Shown piece after piece: positions 56,709 to 64,000 of a stretch of DNA of 64,000 nucleotides. The notes under the pieces were generated by a model. That model did no database searches and was not told where the DNA came from. It saw nothing but the letters and a program-made list of their open reading frames with translations. The position numbers were made by a program, and so were the translations under genes. The stretch comes from an uncultured bacterium. GTDB taxonomy: Bacteria > Planctomycetota > UBA1135 > GCA-002686595. The stretch lies in NCBI GenBank assembly GCA_938075305.1, contig CALJGV010000007.1, positions 339,547-403,546 on the forward strand. The letters run 5' to 3'. Position 1 is the stretch's first letter. Each line of letters starts with the position of its first letter.

Positions 56709-59700
56709 ATGTCCCTGCGCCGCCCGTCCCACCCTCGCCACCCTTCCACCGGCTCCCTCCTGGCTGGAGCGGCCGCCCTGGCCACCGCGGCGCTCGCCTG
56801 GTCCGAACCCTCGATCGTCGAGGCGCCCGGCCACGCTCCAGCTGCGGCAGCCGACGACGGGGACTACGAACAGCACATCGCTCCCATCTTCGAGGCGACC
56901 TGCGTGCAGTGCCATGGGGAGCTCAAGCAGAAGGGTGGCTTCCGCCTGGACGAGCTCGATCGGGACTTCGTTTCGGGCGGAGACGCGGAGGAGTGGGACT
57001 ACATCCTCGACGTCATCCGGAACGGAGACATGCCGCCCTCGAGCTTCGAGCGGCAGCTCTCCACCGAGGAGCGGGCGGCCGTCACCGGGTGGATCGAGGC
57101 GGGCCTCGAGGCCGCCGCACGGGCCAAGGAGGTGGACGTACGCCCCGTGCTCCGCCGCCTCAACCGCGCCCAGTACCGGCACACGCTGCAGGACCTCCTC
57201 CAGCTCCCCATCGACTTCGGCCAGGACCTGCCCGGGGACGCCAAGTCGAAGATGGGCTTCACGAACAACGGCGCCACCCTGCAGGCCTCCACCCTGCACC
57301 TGGAGACGTATCAGACCATCGCCCGCGCCGCCCTGGACGAGGCCATCGCCCCCGGCCCCAGGCCCGAGTCCACCACCTACCGGGTGCGCTTCGGGGACGG
57401 CCTCGGCAAGGGCAAGGTCGGCGGCCGCACCGGCGGCTACCAGTCCGTGATCCTGAGCCCCGACCACTTCACCGTCGAGATCCTCGGCGCGGACGGCCTG
57501 CCCAAGGGCGAGGCGGCCTCCCAGGAGGAGCGCAAGGCGCTCGACGCGATCCGCAAGAAGATCAGCGTGGGCCTCCGGGGATCCCAGCAGAACCGCTTCC
57601 ACATGGCGCCGGACGGCCTGGTCCTCTACGGCGCGGTCCCCCACAAGGAGAAGGCGCCCGGCGCGTGGCAGGGGCCCTCCCCCAACGCCAAGCTGGAGCT
57701 CCAGCGCGTCTTCCCCGAGCGCGGCGACGTGGTCATGCGCGTGGACGCCGCCCGCGGCGAGATCAAGCGGACCCGCGACCCTGTGCTCCTCAAGCTCGAG
57801 GACGAGGTCAACGACGTGCGCGTCGCCCTCTCCAAGAGCGAGCCCACCACCGAGACCGTCGACGGCGAGGAGATCGAGGCCGCCGAGCGCGCCCTCTCCA
57901 TCGAGTCCTCGCTGAGCACCATCACCGCCGAGGCGGCCAAGAGCGACCAGCGCAAGAACGTGCGGCTCGACGGCGACGTGCTCGTCGCCGAGGACGTGAC
58001 CCAGCCCTCGGACTCGAGGGTCCAGGTGCAGATCCCCGCCGAGGGCTTCTACCGGGTCCACCTCGTCCACCCTCCGGTCCCCGTGGAGCAGATGCCCTCG
58101 GTGCGCCTCTCCTACGCCGGCAAGACCCTCGACTCCCGCCCGGAGCTCACCGCTGAACAGCTCGCCCAGGGGCGCGTGTCCACGGTGATCGGCGCGGCGT
58201 ACATGCGCGCCGGCCGCCAGCACCTCAAGCTGGGCGGGCCGTTCTTCATCGGGTACTCCCACGTCGTCCTCACCCCCCTCGCCGAGGACCACCCCCTGGT
58301 CCAGGCCCTGGGCCAGGCCACCGCCGACCTGGAGGCGAACTTCGCCCTCGTGGACCCCGTCCTCCGCGCCTACGCCGGGACGCGAACGGACGACGGGATG
58401 GACTACTCCACCTTCGACGAGGCGGCGGTGGTGACGGCCCCGCGCGAGGCGCCCGAGACGTACACCTTCCTGGGGCGGCTGGAGAACCTCCCCATCCCCG
58501 AGCCCGAGTCCGGCGACAACGAGATCCTCTCCGGCATCCTGCTCCTCGGCGTCTGGAACGACTACCTCATCAAGGACCGCCGCAGCCCCGGGCCGCCGCT
58601 CCTCGTCCAGCAGATCGAGGTGGAGGCCCCTTACCACCCGGTCTGGCCGCCGGTCTCCCACACCAGGGTCCTCCCGGGCCGCGAAGAAGCCGAATCGGAC
58701 GAGGCCTACGCCCGACGGGTGCTGACGCGCTTCATGTCGCGAGCCTTCCGCCAGGCCGCCGTGGCGGACGACGTGGAGCCCTACCTGGCGTTCTTCAGCG
58801 AGGTCCGCCCCGAGGTCGCGAGCTTCGAGGACGCCATCAAGGAGACGCTCATCGCCGTGCTCTGCTCCCCACGCTTCCTCTTCCTGGTGGAGCGGACGGG
58901 CAGCGAGACCGACGACCTGCTGTCCCCCTTCGCCCTGGCGAACCGGCTCAGCTACTTCCTCTGGAACGGCCCGCCTGACGAGGCCCTGCGGAACGCGGCG
59001 CTGTTCGGAACCCTGGACGGGAACCTGGAGACCCAGGTGGACCGGATGCTCGACGACCCGCGGACCCGCCGTTTCGTGGACGCCTTCGCCACCGAGTGGC
59101 TGCGCCTCGATCGGCTCGAGGACATGACCATCGACGCAGACCGGTTCCCGAAGTTCACGCGCTTCGTCAAGCGCGACATGCGCGAGGAGACCCTGCGCTT
59201 CGTGCACCGCGTGTTCGCCGAGGACCTCGACCTCATGACGCTGGTGGACTCGGACTTCGCCATGCTCAACCAGAACCTCGCGGAGTTCTACGGCGTCAAG
59301 GACGTGGTCGGGCCCCACTTCCGCGCGGTGGCGCTCTCCCGCGCCGAGGGCCGCGGCGGGCTCATGAGCCAGGGCGCGTTCCTCGCGGGGCACTCCGATG
59401 GACTCGAGCCCCACCCCATCAAGCGCGCCGTGTGGGTGAAGGAGAAGCTCCTCGGAAGCCCCCCGCCCCCGCCGCCGCCCAACGTGCCTGACCTCGACGC
59501 CGAGGCGCCGGAGATGAAGGGCCTGACCCTCAAGGAGCAGCTCGAGCTCCACCGGGACAGCCCTTCTTGCCGGGACTGCCACGCGAGCTTCGACCCCTTC
59601 GGCGTGGCCCTCGAGCGCTACAACGCCGTCGGGCTCCTGGAGGCAGAGCGCAAGGGCCGCCCCGTGGACGCGAGCGTGGTCCTCCCCGACGGCACGGAGG

Positions 59701-59921
59701 TCGACGGCGCGGACGGGCTGAAGGCGTACCTGGAGGGCCCCGCGCGCGAGCGCTTCGTCGCCTCGGTGGTCGAACACCTCTTCGCCTACGCCCTCGGCCG
59801 GGACGTGGTCTTCAGCGACGACGAGGAGCTCGAGGCCATCGCGCGCCGGGCGGAGGCCGAGGGAGGCACCGGGCGCGCGCTGCTGCGAGCCATCGTCACC
59901 TCCCCCTCGTTCCGGCGCTGA
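56709..59921 (+). CDS. Secreted DUF1592/DUF1588/DUF1587/DUF1595/DUF1585 cytochrome-like protein
   Basis: A 1070-residue exported protein of a family very common in planctomycetes. After a signal-type N-terminus (SLLAGAAALATAALAWSEP) comes a planctomycete cytochrome-c-like domain with the haem site CVQCH (residues 65-69). DUF1587 follows (VLRRLNRAQYRHTLQDLL), then a long central insert with carbohydrate-binding-like character. DUF1595/1592 comes next (VLTRFMSRAFRQAAV; FALANRLSYFLWNGPPDEAL), then DUF1588 (GLMSQGAFLAGHSDG) with a second Cys-His motif, CRDCH at 954-958, and C-terminal DUF1585 (LFAYALGRDV). Such proteins pair with DUF1552 proteins, as here. The function is unknown; outer-surface polymer turnover has been suggested for the family. 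Confidence 0.9.
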   Translation: MSLRRPSHPRHPSTGSLLAGAAALATAALAWSEPSIVEAPGHAPAAAADDGDYEQHIAPIFEATCVQCHGELKQKGGFRLDELDRDFVSGGDAEEWDYILDVIRNGDMPPSSFERQLSTEERAAVTGWIEAGLEAAARAKEVDVRPVLRRLNRAQYRHTLQDLLQLPIDFGQDLPGDAKSKMGFTNNGATLQASTLHLETYQTIARAALDEAIAPGPRPESTTYRVRFGDGLGKGKVGGRTGGYQSVILSPDHFTVEILGADGLPKGEAASQEERKALDAIRKKISVGLRGSQQNRFHMAPDGLVLYGAVPHKEKAPGAWQGPSPNAKLELQRVFPERGDVVMRVDAARGEIKRTRDPVLLKLEDEVNDVRVALSKSEPTTETVDGEEIEAAERALSIESSLSTITAEAAKSDQRKNVRLDGDVLVAEDVTQPSDSRVQVQIPAEGFYRVHLVHPPVPVEQMPSVRLSYAGKTLDSRPELTAEQLAQGRVSTVIGAAYMRAGRQHLKLGGPFFIGYSHVVLTPLAEDHPLVQALGQATADLEANFALVDPVLRAYAGTRTDDGMDYSTFDEAAVVTAPREAPETYTFLGRLENLPIPEPESGDNEILSGILLLGVWNDYLIKDRRSPGPPLLVQQIEVEAPYHPVWPPVSHTRVLPGREEAESDEAYARRVLTRFMSRAFRQAAVADDVEPYLAFFSEVRPEVASFEDAIKETLIAVLCSPRFLFLVERTGSETDDLLSPFALANRLSYFLWNGPPDEALRNAALFGTLDGNLETQVDRMLDDPRTRRFVDAFATEWLRLDRLEDMTIDADRFPKFTRFVKRDMREETLRFVHRVFAEDLDLMTLVDSDFAMLNQNLAEFYGVKDVVGPHFRAVALSRAEGRGGLMSQGAFLAGHSDGLEPHPIKRAVWVKEKLLGSPPPPPPPNVPDLDAEAPEMKGLTLKEQLELHRDSPSCRDCHASFDPFGVALERYNAVGLLEAERKGRPVDASVVLPDGTEVDGADGLKAYLEGPARERFVASVVEHLFAYALGRDVVFSDDEELEAIARRAEAEGGTGRALLRAIVTSPSFRR

Positions 59922-60077
59922 CCGGGTTCTTGCACAGGAAGCCACCGGCCCTCCGGGAGCCTCCTGCCCCCCCGCTAGGGGCCTCCCAGGCGCGGCCTTC
60001 CTGTCTCGCATTGCCGACCGGGCCGCAGGATCCCGCGCCGGGAAAAGGACCCCCCTCCAGATCTGGCCGCCCGGAGC

Positions 60078-60083
60078 TACGAT
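60078..60083 (+). promoter_or_regulatory. -10 box (TACGAT) for the DUF1552 gene
   Basis: TACGAT, 27 bases before the ATG. The gap contains a GGTGCGCGCCCACGGGCGCG hairpin-like stretch. The gene may also be read from the upstream promoter. Confidence 0.35.
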
Positions 60084-60110
60084 CGGTGCGCGCCCACGGG
60101 CGCGTCTCCC

Positions 60111-61454
60111 ATGAGTCGAAAGTCCTGGCACCTCTCACGACGCACCTTCCTCCAAGGAGCGGGCGTCTCCGTGACCATGCCCTACCTCCACGGCATGGAG
60201 CGGGCGGTGAAGGACGCGGTCAAGCTGGGGAGCATCGCCCCGCCGCGGCGGTTGGCGTACGTGTACTTCCCCAACGGCGCGAGCTCGCCGCCGACGGACA
60301 ACGCGGCGGGCATGGAGTGGAGCTGGCTCCCGATCGGGGCCGGCGCGGACTACCGCTTCAACAACGTGTCGAAGCCCCTGGAGAAGCACCGTGAGAACGT
60401 GAGCTTCCTGGGCGGGCTCTCCCACCCCCGCAGCCGCGAGCTCCTCGGGCACCTCGCCGGTGACACCTGGCTGACCGGGGGCGACCTGCGGGGCGACCGC
60501 TACCTGAACAACGAGTCGGTGGACCAGGTGGCCGCCCGCTCGCTCAAGAAGCACACGCGCATCCCGAGCCTGGTGCTCTCCACGGACGGCGGCGTCGGCT
60601 ACAAGTCGCGCCTCTCCACCCTGTCCTTCGGCGCCACCGGCCGCCCCATTCCCTCGGAGCACCGCCAGCGGGCGATCTTCGAGCGCTACTTCTCCGAGGG
60701 CGCCGGCACCAGCGCCGAGCGCCGCGAGAGCCTGGCCCGCGGCCGCAAGATCGTGGACCTCGTGCTCGAGGACAGCAAGCGACTGCGCCGGCAGCTGGGC
60801 GGCGAGGACCAGGAGAAGATGGACGAGTACCTCTCGTCCTTGAACCGGGTCGAGGAGCAGGTACGGCGCAACGAGGCCTGGCTCGACGTCCCCCTCAAAC
60901 CCTTCAGCGCCGAGAACATCCAGCTCGACCCCAACCCGCGCACGGTGCCCAAGGACTACCTGCGCGCGACCTTCGACCTGATGGTGCTGGCCTTCCAGAC
61001 CGACCTCACCCGCGTGGCCAGCTACATGATGGCGCGCGAGGACGGCATGGGCTTCGGGGACAGCTTCCCCAAGATCGCCCTCGGTATGAAGAAGGGCCAC
61101 CACACCATCAGCCACGAGACCAACTGGAAGGAGTGGGGCACCTTCGACCGCTGGTACATGGAGCAGTTCACCTACTTCATCGACCGGCTGAAGGAGGTCA
61201 CCGACGAGCACGGCTCCGTCCTCGACCGCACCCTGGTCATGTACGGCAGCTGCTGCAGCACCACCCACAACGCCCGCAACCTGCCCCTGGCCCTGGTCGG
61301 CGGAAAGGACATGGGCGTCCAGCACGGCCGCTACGAGCGCTACGGCGAGGAGGTCCCCATGTCGAACCTCCTCCTCTCCACGCTCCACGCCGCCGGCGTC
61401 CGCGACGAGTCCTTCAGCGACAGCACCGGCCCCATCCCGGGCCTGGTGAGCTGA
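60111..61454 (+). CDS. Tat-exported DUF1552 protein
   Basis: A 447-residue protein with a twin-arginine signal (HLSRRTFLQGAGVSVTMPYL). It continues as a DUF1552 protein: LAYVYFPNGASSPPTDN, SFLGGLSHPRSRELLGH, AARSLKKHTRIPSLVLSTDG, MDEYLSSLNRVEEQVRRNE and LVMYGSCCSTTHNARNLPLA. This family shares a fold trend with DUF1501 and is the standard partner of DUF1592-type proteins, which the preceding gene encodes. No catalytic residues are established for it. It is separated from that gene by 189 bases containing only weak inverted repeats, and followed by a terminator. Confidence 0.9.
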   Translation: MSRKSWHLSRRTFLQGAGVSVTMPYLHGMERAVKDAVKLGSIAPPRRLAYVYFPNGASSPPTDNAAGMEWSWLPIGAGADYRFNNVSKPLEKHRENVSFLGGLSHPRSRELLGHLAGDTWLTGGDLRGDRYLNNESVDQVAARSLKKHTRIPSLVLSTDGGVGYKSRLSTLSFGATGRPIPSEHRQRAIFERYFSEGAGTSAERRESLARGRKIVDLVLEDSKRLRRQLGGEDQEKMDEYLSSLNRVEEQVRRNEAWLDVPLKPFSAENIQLDPNPRTVPKDYLRATFDLMVLAFQTDLTRVASYMMAREDGMGFGDSFPKIALGMKKGHHTISHETNWKEWGTFDRWYMEQFTYFIDRLKEVTDEHGSVLDRTLVMYGSCCSTTHNARNLPLALVGGKDMGVQHGRYERYGEEVPMSNLLLSTLHAAGVRDESFSDSTGPIPGLVS

Positions 61455-61468
61455 CCCCGGAGGAGCGG

Positions 61469-61486
61469 CGGGGGTCTCTGCCCCCG
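61469..61486 (+). terminator. Terminator after the DUF1552 gene
   Basis: Six-pair stem CGGGGG/CCCCCG with loop TCTCTG, 14 bases past the stop, followed by TTCACTCC. Short but well placed between convergent genes. Confidence 0.45.
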
Positions 61487-61502
61487 TTCACTCCATCATC
61501 CG

Positions 61503-61523
61503 GTCACCGCAATCCCCGGTGAC
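61503..61523 (-). terminator. Terminator after the aminotransferase gene
   Basis: Seven-pair stem GTCACCG/CGGTGAC with a seven-base loop, just past the stop at 61527 on the minus strand. Convergent with the preceding hairpin. Confidence 0.4.
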
Positions 61524-61526
61524 GCG

Positions 61527-62786
61527 TCACCCCGCGATCGGGCGCCCCGCCTCCACGTCGGCGCGGTACTCCGCCAGGACCTTCCCGAGCAGCGCCACGT
61601 CCGCCTCGAAGGTCTCCGGCGGCAGCGCCCCGAAGGAGAACCGGAACCACCCGTGGTAGGGCGAGACGTAGGCGGGGTCCTTCTCGTGGGGTCGCGCCAT
61701 GTCACAGTCCATCCCCTCGAGGATGGCCGCCCCGTGCTTGAACAGCCGCCGGTTCAGCTCCTCTGCCTCGAGTCCTTCGGGCAGCTTGAGCCAGTGGTAG
61801 AAGCCGCCGTCCCCGGTGAAGACCCCGAGCCCCATGTCGCGGAAGGCCGCGCCGTAGCGCTCGCGCTGTCGGCCGTAGTGGGCGGAGACAGCCTCCCTCG
61901 CCTGCGCGACCCGCGCGGGCTCGAGGAGCTCGACCGCGTAGAGCTGGGACGGGTGGCTCACGCCACCCATGCCGAAGCTCGAGAAGTTGGAGAGGGTCTC
62001 GATGTTCGTACGGCTGGCGATGACCCACCCGATGCGGATCCCCGGGCATTGGAGACCCTTGGTGCAGGCGCCGAGCAGGAACACGTTGCTGCTCTCGAGG
62101 TCCTTCACGTACTGGATCCCGCTCACGCCCTTGGACGGGTGGAACATCTCGTACGCCTCGTCCAGCAGGATCCCGTGGCCCGGCTGCTCGGCGAGGGCCA
62201 TGAGCTCCTCGAGCTCATCGCCGGCGCGGGTATGGCCGGTGGGGTTCCCCGGGTTGCTGATGATCGGGAACACCCGGCCGTCGGGGTCTGGCCCCGACCG
62301 CTCGAAGTACTCCGCGTTCGACGGGTGGAAGCCGTTCTCCTCCGTGAAGGGTACGACCCGCCAGTCGATGCCGGCCCTCGTCATGATGTCGAGGTACGCC
62401 GGCCACTCCGCGTTCCCGATGCTCACCTGGATGTCCCGCTTGAGCAGCGAGAGCACCGTGAGGATGCCGGGCCGCCCGCCCGCGAAGACCATCACGTTCT
62501 CGGGCGTGATGCTCGACCCGTAGAACCCGTTGTAGTGCGCCGCGATCGCCTCGCGCAGCGCGGGGTGACCCCACGCCTTCGGATAGAAGCGGTCCTCGGC
62601 AGTCACCTTGACCTCGCTCGGGAGCGGCGGCCCGCCCTCGAGCTGGGTGGTCAGCGGGAACCCCTGGGACCAGGGGTGAGTCCCCTCGGTCCCCATGAAC
62701 TGCCCGAAGCTATCGCGGAACGCGTAGAGGGTCTCGTAGATGCCCATGGGAGGGCAGTCTTCGGAGAGGAAGGAGTCGAAGGACAT
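61527..62786 (-). CDS. Class I/II pyridoxal-phosphate aminotransferase
   Basis: A 419-residue fold-type I aminotransferase. The PLP lysine is in FLLGACTKGLQCPGIRIGW. The substrate Asn/Asp region is ISNPGNPTGHTRAGDEL, the Asp/Tyr pair ILLDEAYEMF, and the C-terminal Arg is in GWFRFSFGALPPE. The N-terminal GHPALREAIAAHYNGFYGSS is typical of aspartate/LL-diaminopimelate-like branches. The start is the ATG at 62786 (MSFDSFLSEDCPPMGIYETL); the frame opens 35 codons earlier without family character. It is a single gene on its strand, with no pathway partner next to it, so the amino acid handled cannot be told. Confidence 0.88.
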   Translation of the reverse strand: MSFDSFLSEDCPPMGIYETLYAFRDSFGQFMGTEGTHPWSQGFPLTTQLEGGPPLPSEVKVTAEDRFYPKAWGHPALREAIAAHYNGFYGSSITPENVMVFAGGRPGILTVLSLLKRDIQVSIGNAEWPAYLDIMTRAGIDWRVVPFTEENGFHPSNAEYFERSGPDPDGRVFPIISNPGNPTGHTRAGDELEELMALAEQPGHGILLDEAYEMFHPSKGVSGIQYVKDLESSNVFLLGACTKGLQCPGIRIGWVIASRTNIETLSNFSSFGMGGVSHPSQLYAVELLEPARVAQAREAVSAHYGRQRERYGAAFRDMGLGVFTGDGGFYHWLKLPEGLEAEELNRRLFKHGAAILEGMDCDMARPHEKDPAYVSPYHGWFRFSFGALPPETFEADVALLGKVLAEYRADVEAGRPIAG

Positions 62787-63334
62787 ACGGAAGGTCTCGA
62801 TGAGAGGGCAGTGGGAGCGGCCCGGGTCCACCAAGCCTCCGCAGAGGCTAGCTACCCGGCCCCTCCGGGGCGATGAGGGGCTTCCCACCAATTGGTCCTA
62901 GGGCCCCGACGGCTCCCGCTCCAGGCGGCTCGGGCCATCGTGGGGCGGTGCCCCGGCCCGGGCTCCTCCCGGGGGCCCCGACAGAGCGTTGGCCTCGCAG
63001 GCGATGCGCCCGTGTGGAGGGTCGCCTGCCTCCATGGGTTCGGGTTCGGGTGACACCCCGTCGGCCCTCGACCGCCCCACGGGGTGGAGGCCTCCGCCCC
63101 GGCCCCTCGGCTCGGCTCGCTGCCCTCTGCTACCCGACACCTCCCTGGCCCCCTTCCCTGAGCCGGACTGCCGTACCCCGCCTGCCGCTGTGGATAACTC
63201 AAACCCGGAGCCACAGGTCCGTCCCCCGAATCGCTGAATCCACCGCTTGAGGGCTACAACCCCACGACCAGGGCCCCCCAGGGCCGACTCTGGGGCGGGG
63301 CCTCGGCCCCCGTCGTCCGCGGACACCTCTCTGA
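62787..63334. other. Gene-free region with several inverted repeats
   Basis: About 550 bases with no convincing gene. It contains a TAGCTA palindrome (62849-62854) that could be the -10 of the aminotransferase on the minus strand. It also holds GGGGC/GCCCC (around 62942-62954), a CCCGGG-CTCCT-CCCGGG dyad, and a perfect eight-base inverted repeat (62997-63004 with 63022-63029). I cannot match it to a known structured RNA. Confidence 0.4.
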
Positions 63335-63340
63335 TAACTT
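63335..63340 (+). promoter_or_regulatory. -10 box (TAACTT) abutting the gene at 63348
   Basis: TAACTT, seven bases before the ATG at 63348; overlaps an alternative GATAAC reading. Same near-start spacing as other leaderless candidates. Confidence 0.4.
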
Positions 63341-63347
63341 CGAGGCG

Positions 63348-63884
63348 ATGGCGTCCCAGGAAGCCAAAGCGTTGCGACGCACGAGTGCCACGCGGGCCCT
63401 CCCCGGGTCCGACGAGGAGGCTGTGCTCGCGTGGGCCGCGCTCCAGGAGAGCGTGCAACGCGTGCTCTTCGACGCCGCGGCCCTGGGTCCGATCCCCTGC
63501 CTCGCCCGGCTGGCCCTCGAGGACCTTGGCGACGCGAAGGAGCTCTGTTCCCTGGACGACGAGCCCCTGCACGGGCGCTGGGAGCGGGCCGTCCGCCGCC
63601 AGATCCTCCGCTTCTCCACCCAGCCCCTCGCCTTCCAGGACCCCACCGTCGAGCCCTTCCTCACGGGCTGCACCACGGCCTTCGACCTGGAGCAGGACCG
63701 CGCCGAGGAACTCATCCAGCGCTTCCACGGCCTCGGCGAGGCCCACCGCTTCGGCCTCTTCCTCCACCTCGAGACCCGCGAGCCCTTCCGCTACCTCGCA
63801 CGACAGATCGAGACCAACCAGACCCCCCGTCCCCTCACGCCCCCCGACGAGGCCCTGAGCGATCTCATGGCCCAGATGAGGTGA
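63348..63884 (+). CDS. Hypothetical protein
   Basis: A 178-residue protein that I do not recognise. It is Glu/Leu-rich and mostly helical, with no signal peptide or membrane segment. Sequence landmarks are ALQESVQRVLFDAAALGP, LARLALEDLGDAKELCSLDD and EELIQRFHGLGEAHRFGLFL, the last resembling a packed helical repeat. Codon use is like the neighbours, so it is probably a true gene. A promoter-like box precedes it, and it overlaps or nearly touches the next gene, so the two may be an operon. Confidence 0.65.
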   Translation: MASQEAKALRRTSATRALPGSDEEAVLAWAALQESVQRVLFDAAALGPIPCLARLALEDLGDAKELCSLDDEPLHGRWERAVRRQILRFSTQPLAFQDPTVEPFLTGCTTAFDLEQDRAEELIQRFHGLGEAHRFGLFLHLETREPFRYLARQIETNQTPRPLTPPDEALSDLMAQMR

Positions 63885-64000
63885 ACGAGATGAAGTACGA
63901 CTCCGCCCCCCCCACGGCGACCCTCGCCAACACGACCCACCGGCTGCGCCAGCTCCTCGAGGCGCGCCCCGCCCGCGGCGCGAAGGACGAGCGCATCCGC
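63881..64000 (+). CDS. Start of a hypothetical protein (3' end beyond window)
   Basis: An open frame from a GTG at 63881 (GTGA overlap with the previous stop) or an ATG at 63890 runs to the window end. The visible part reads MKYDSAPPTATLANTTHRLR and continues as a basic helix (QLLEARPARGAKDERIR). It is too short to classify. The overlap arrangement matches other operons here, which supports a real gene. Confidence 0.5.
   Translation, partial: MNEMKYDSAPPTATLANTTHRLRQLLEARPARGAKDERIR

Noticed and set aside
56526..60131. 1201-codon minus-strand open frame across the DUF1592-type gene
   Set aside because: Low-complexity composition and full overlap with a recognised gene on the other strand.
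1..64000. CRISPR arrays, insertion sequences, integrases, phage genes
   Set aside because: None seen on either strand; no direct-repeat arrays and no transposase-like proteins.

Overview
The window is high-GC bacterial DNA (third codon positions are almost all G or C, so most frames on both strands stay open). It most likely comes from a member of the Planctomycetota. The evidence is two secreted gene sets typical of that phylum: a DUF1549-like/DUF1501/multihaem trio at 10220-16334 and a DUF1592-type/DUF1552 pair at 56709-61454. Membrane-anchored terpenoid-cyclase-fold proteins fit the same picture. No rRNA, tRNA, CRISPR array, insertion sequence or phage gene was recognised; this looks like stable chromosome.

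Layout. 1-1912 (minus): HPt phosphotransfer protein and the start of an HDOD-receiver protein. 2031-10069 (minus): one operon, lipA - E1alpha - E1beta - E2 - second E1alpha - lpd - lipB, that is, a lipoate-dependent 2-oxoacid dehydrogenase complex plus the two enzymes that make its cofactor. 10220-16334 (minus): a decahaem/beta-propeller/EF-hand protein, a Tat-exported DUF1501 protein and a DUF1549-like protein. 16537-20343 (minus): a sigma-70 family factor, an acyl-CoA dehydrogenase and a methyltransferase. 20549-26728 (plus): dGTPase, an ArsC-like selenoprotein with an in-frame UGA, two linked degenerate-kinase proteins and a YbdG-type MscS channel. 26704-28994 (minus): ABC-2 exporter. 29161-34462 (plus): rnc, mfd and a SurA-like periplasmic protein. 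34726-42295 (plus): two tandem anchored alpha-toroid proteins, then class I ribonucleotide reductase nrdA-nrdB. 42412-46405 (minus): M28 peptidase and a lipoprotein metallopeptidase. 46493-48250 (plus): CgeB-like glycosyltransferase. 48311-55747 (plus): a histidine operon with all pathway activities in seven overlapping genes, including two fusions, behind a His-rich leader peptide and attenuator. 55901-61454 (plus): a HEPN-like protein and the DUF1592-type/DUF1552 pair. 61527-62786 (minus): class I/II aminotransferase. 63348-64000 (plus): two proteins of unknown function, the last cut by the window edge.

The most noteworthy items are the selenocysteine ArsC-like protein (21830-22180), whose first 28 codons are hidden by the UGA, and the histidine attenuator (48328-48455), a 21-codon leader with four consecutive His codons and three mutually exclusive hairpins. 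Also notable are the HisA-HisI-HisE and HisC-HAD fusions, the duplicated E1alpha within one dehydrogenase operon, the decahaem-propeller-EF-hand fusion, and a recurrent TAnnnT box placed 6-7 bases before start codons, suggesting leaderless transcription for many genes here. All calls were made by reading the sequence; no database search was run.
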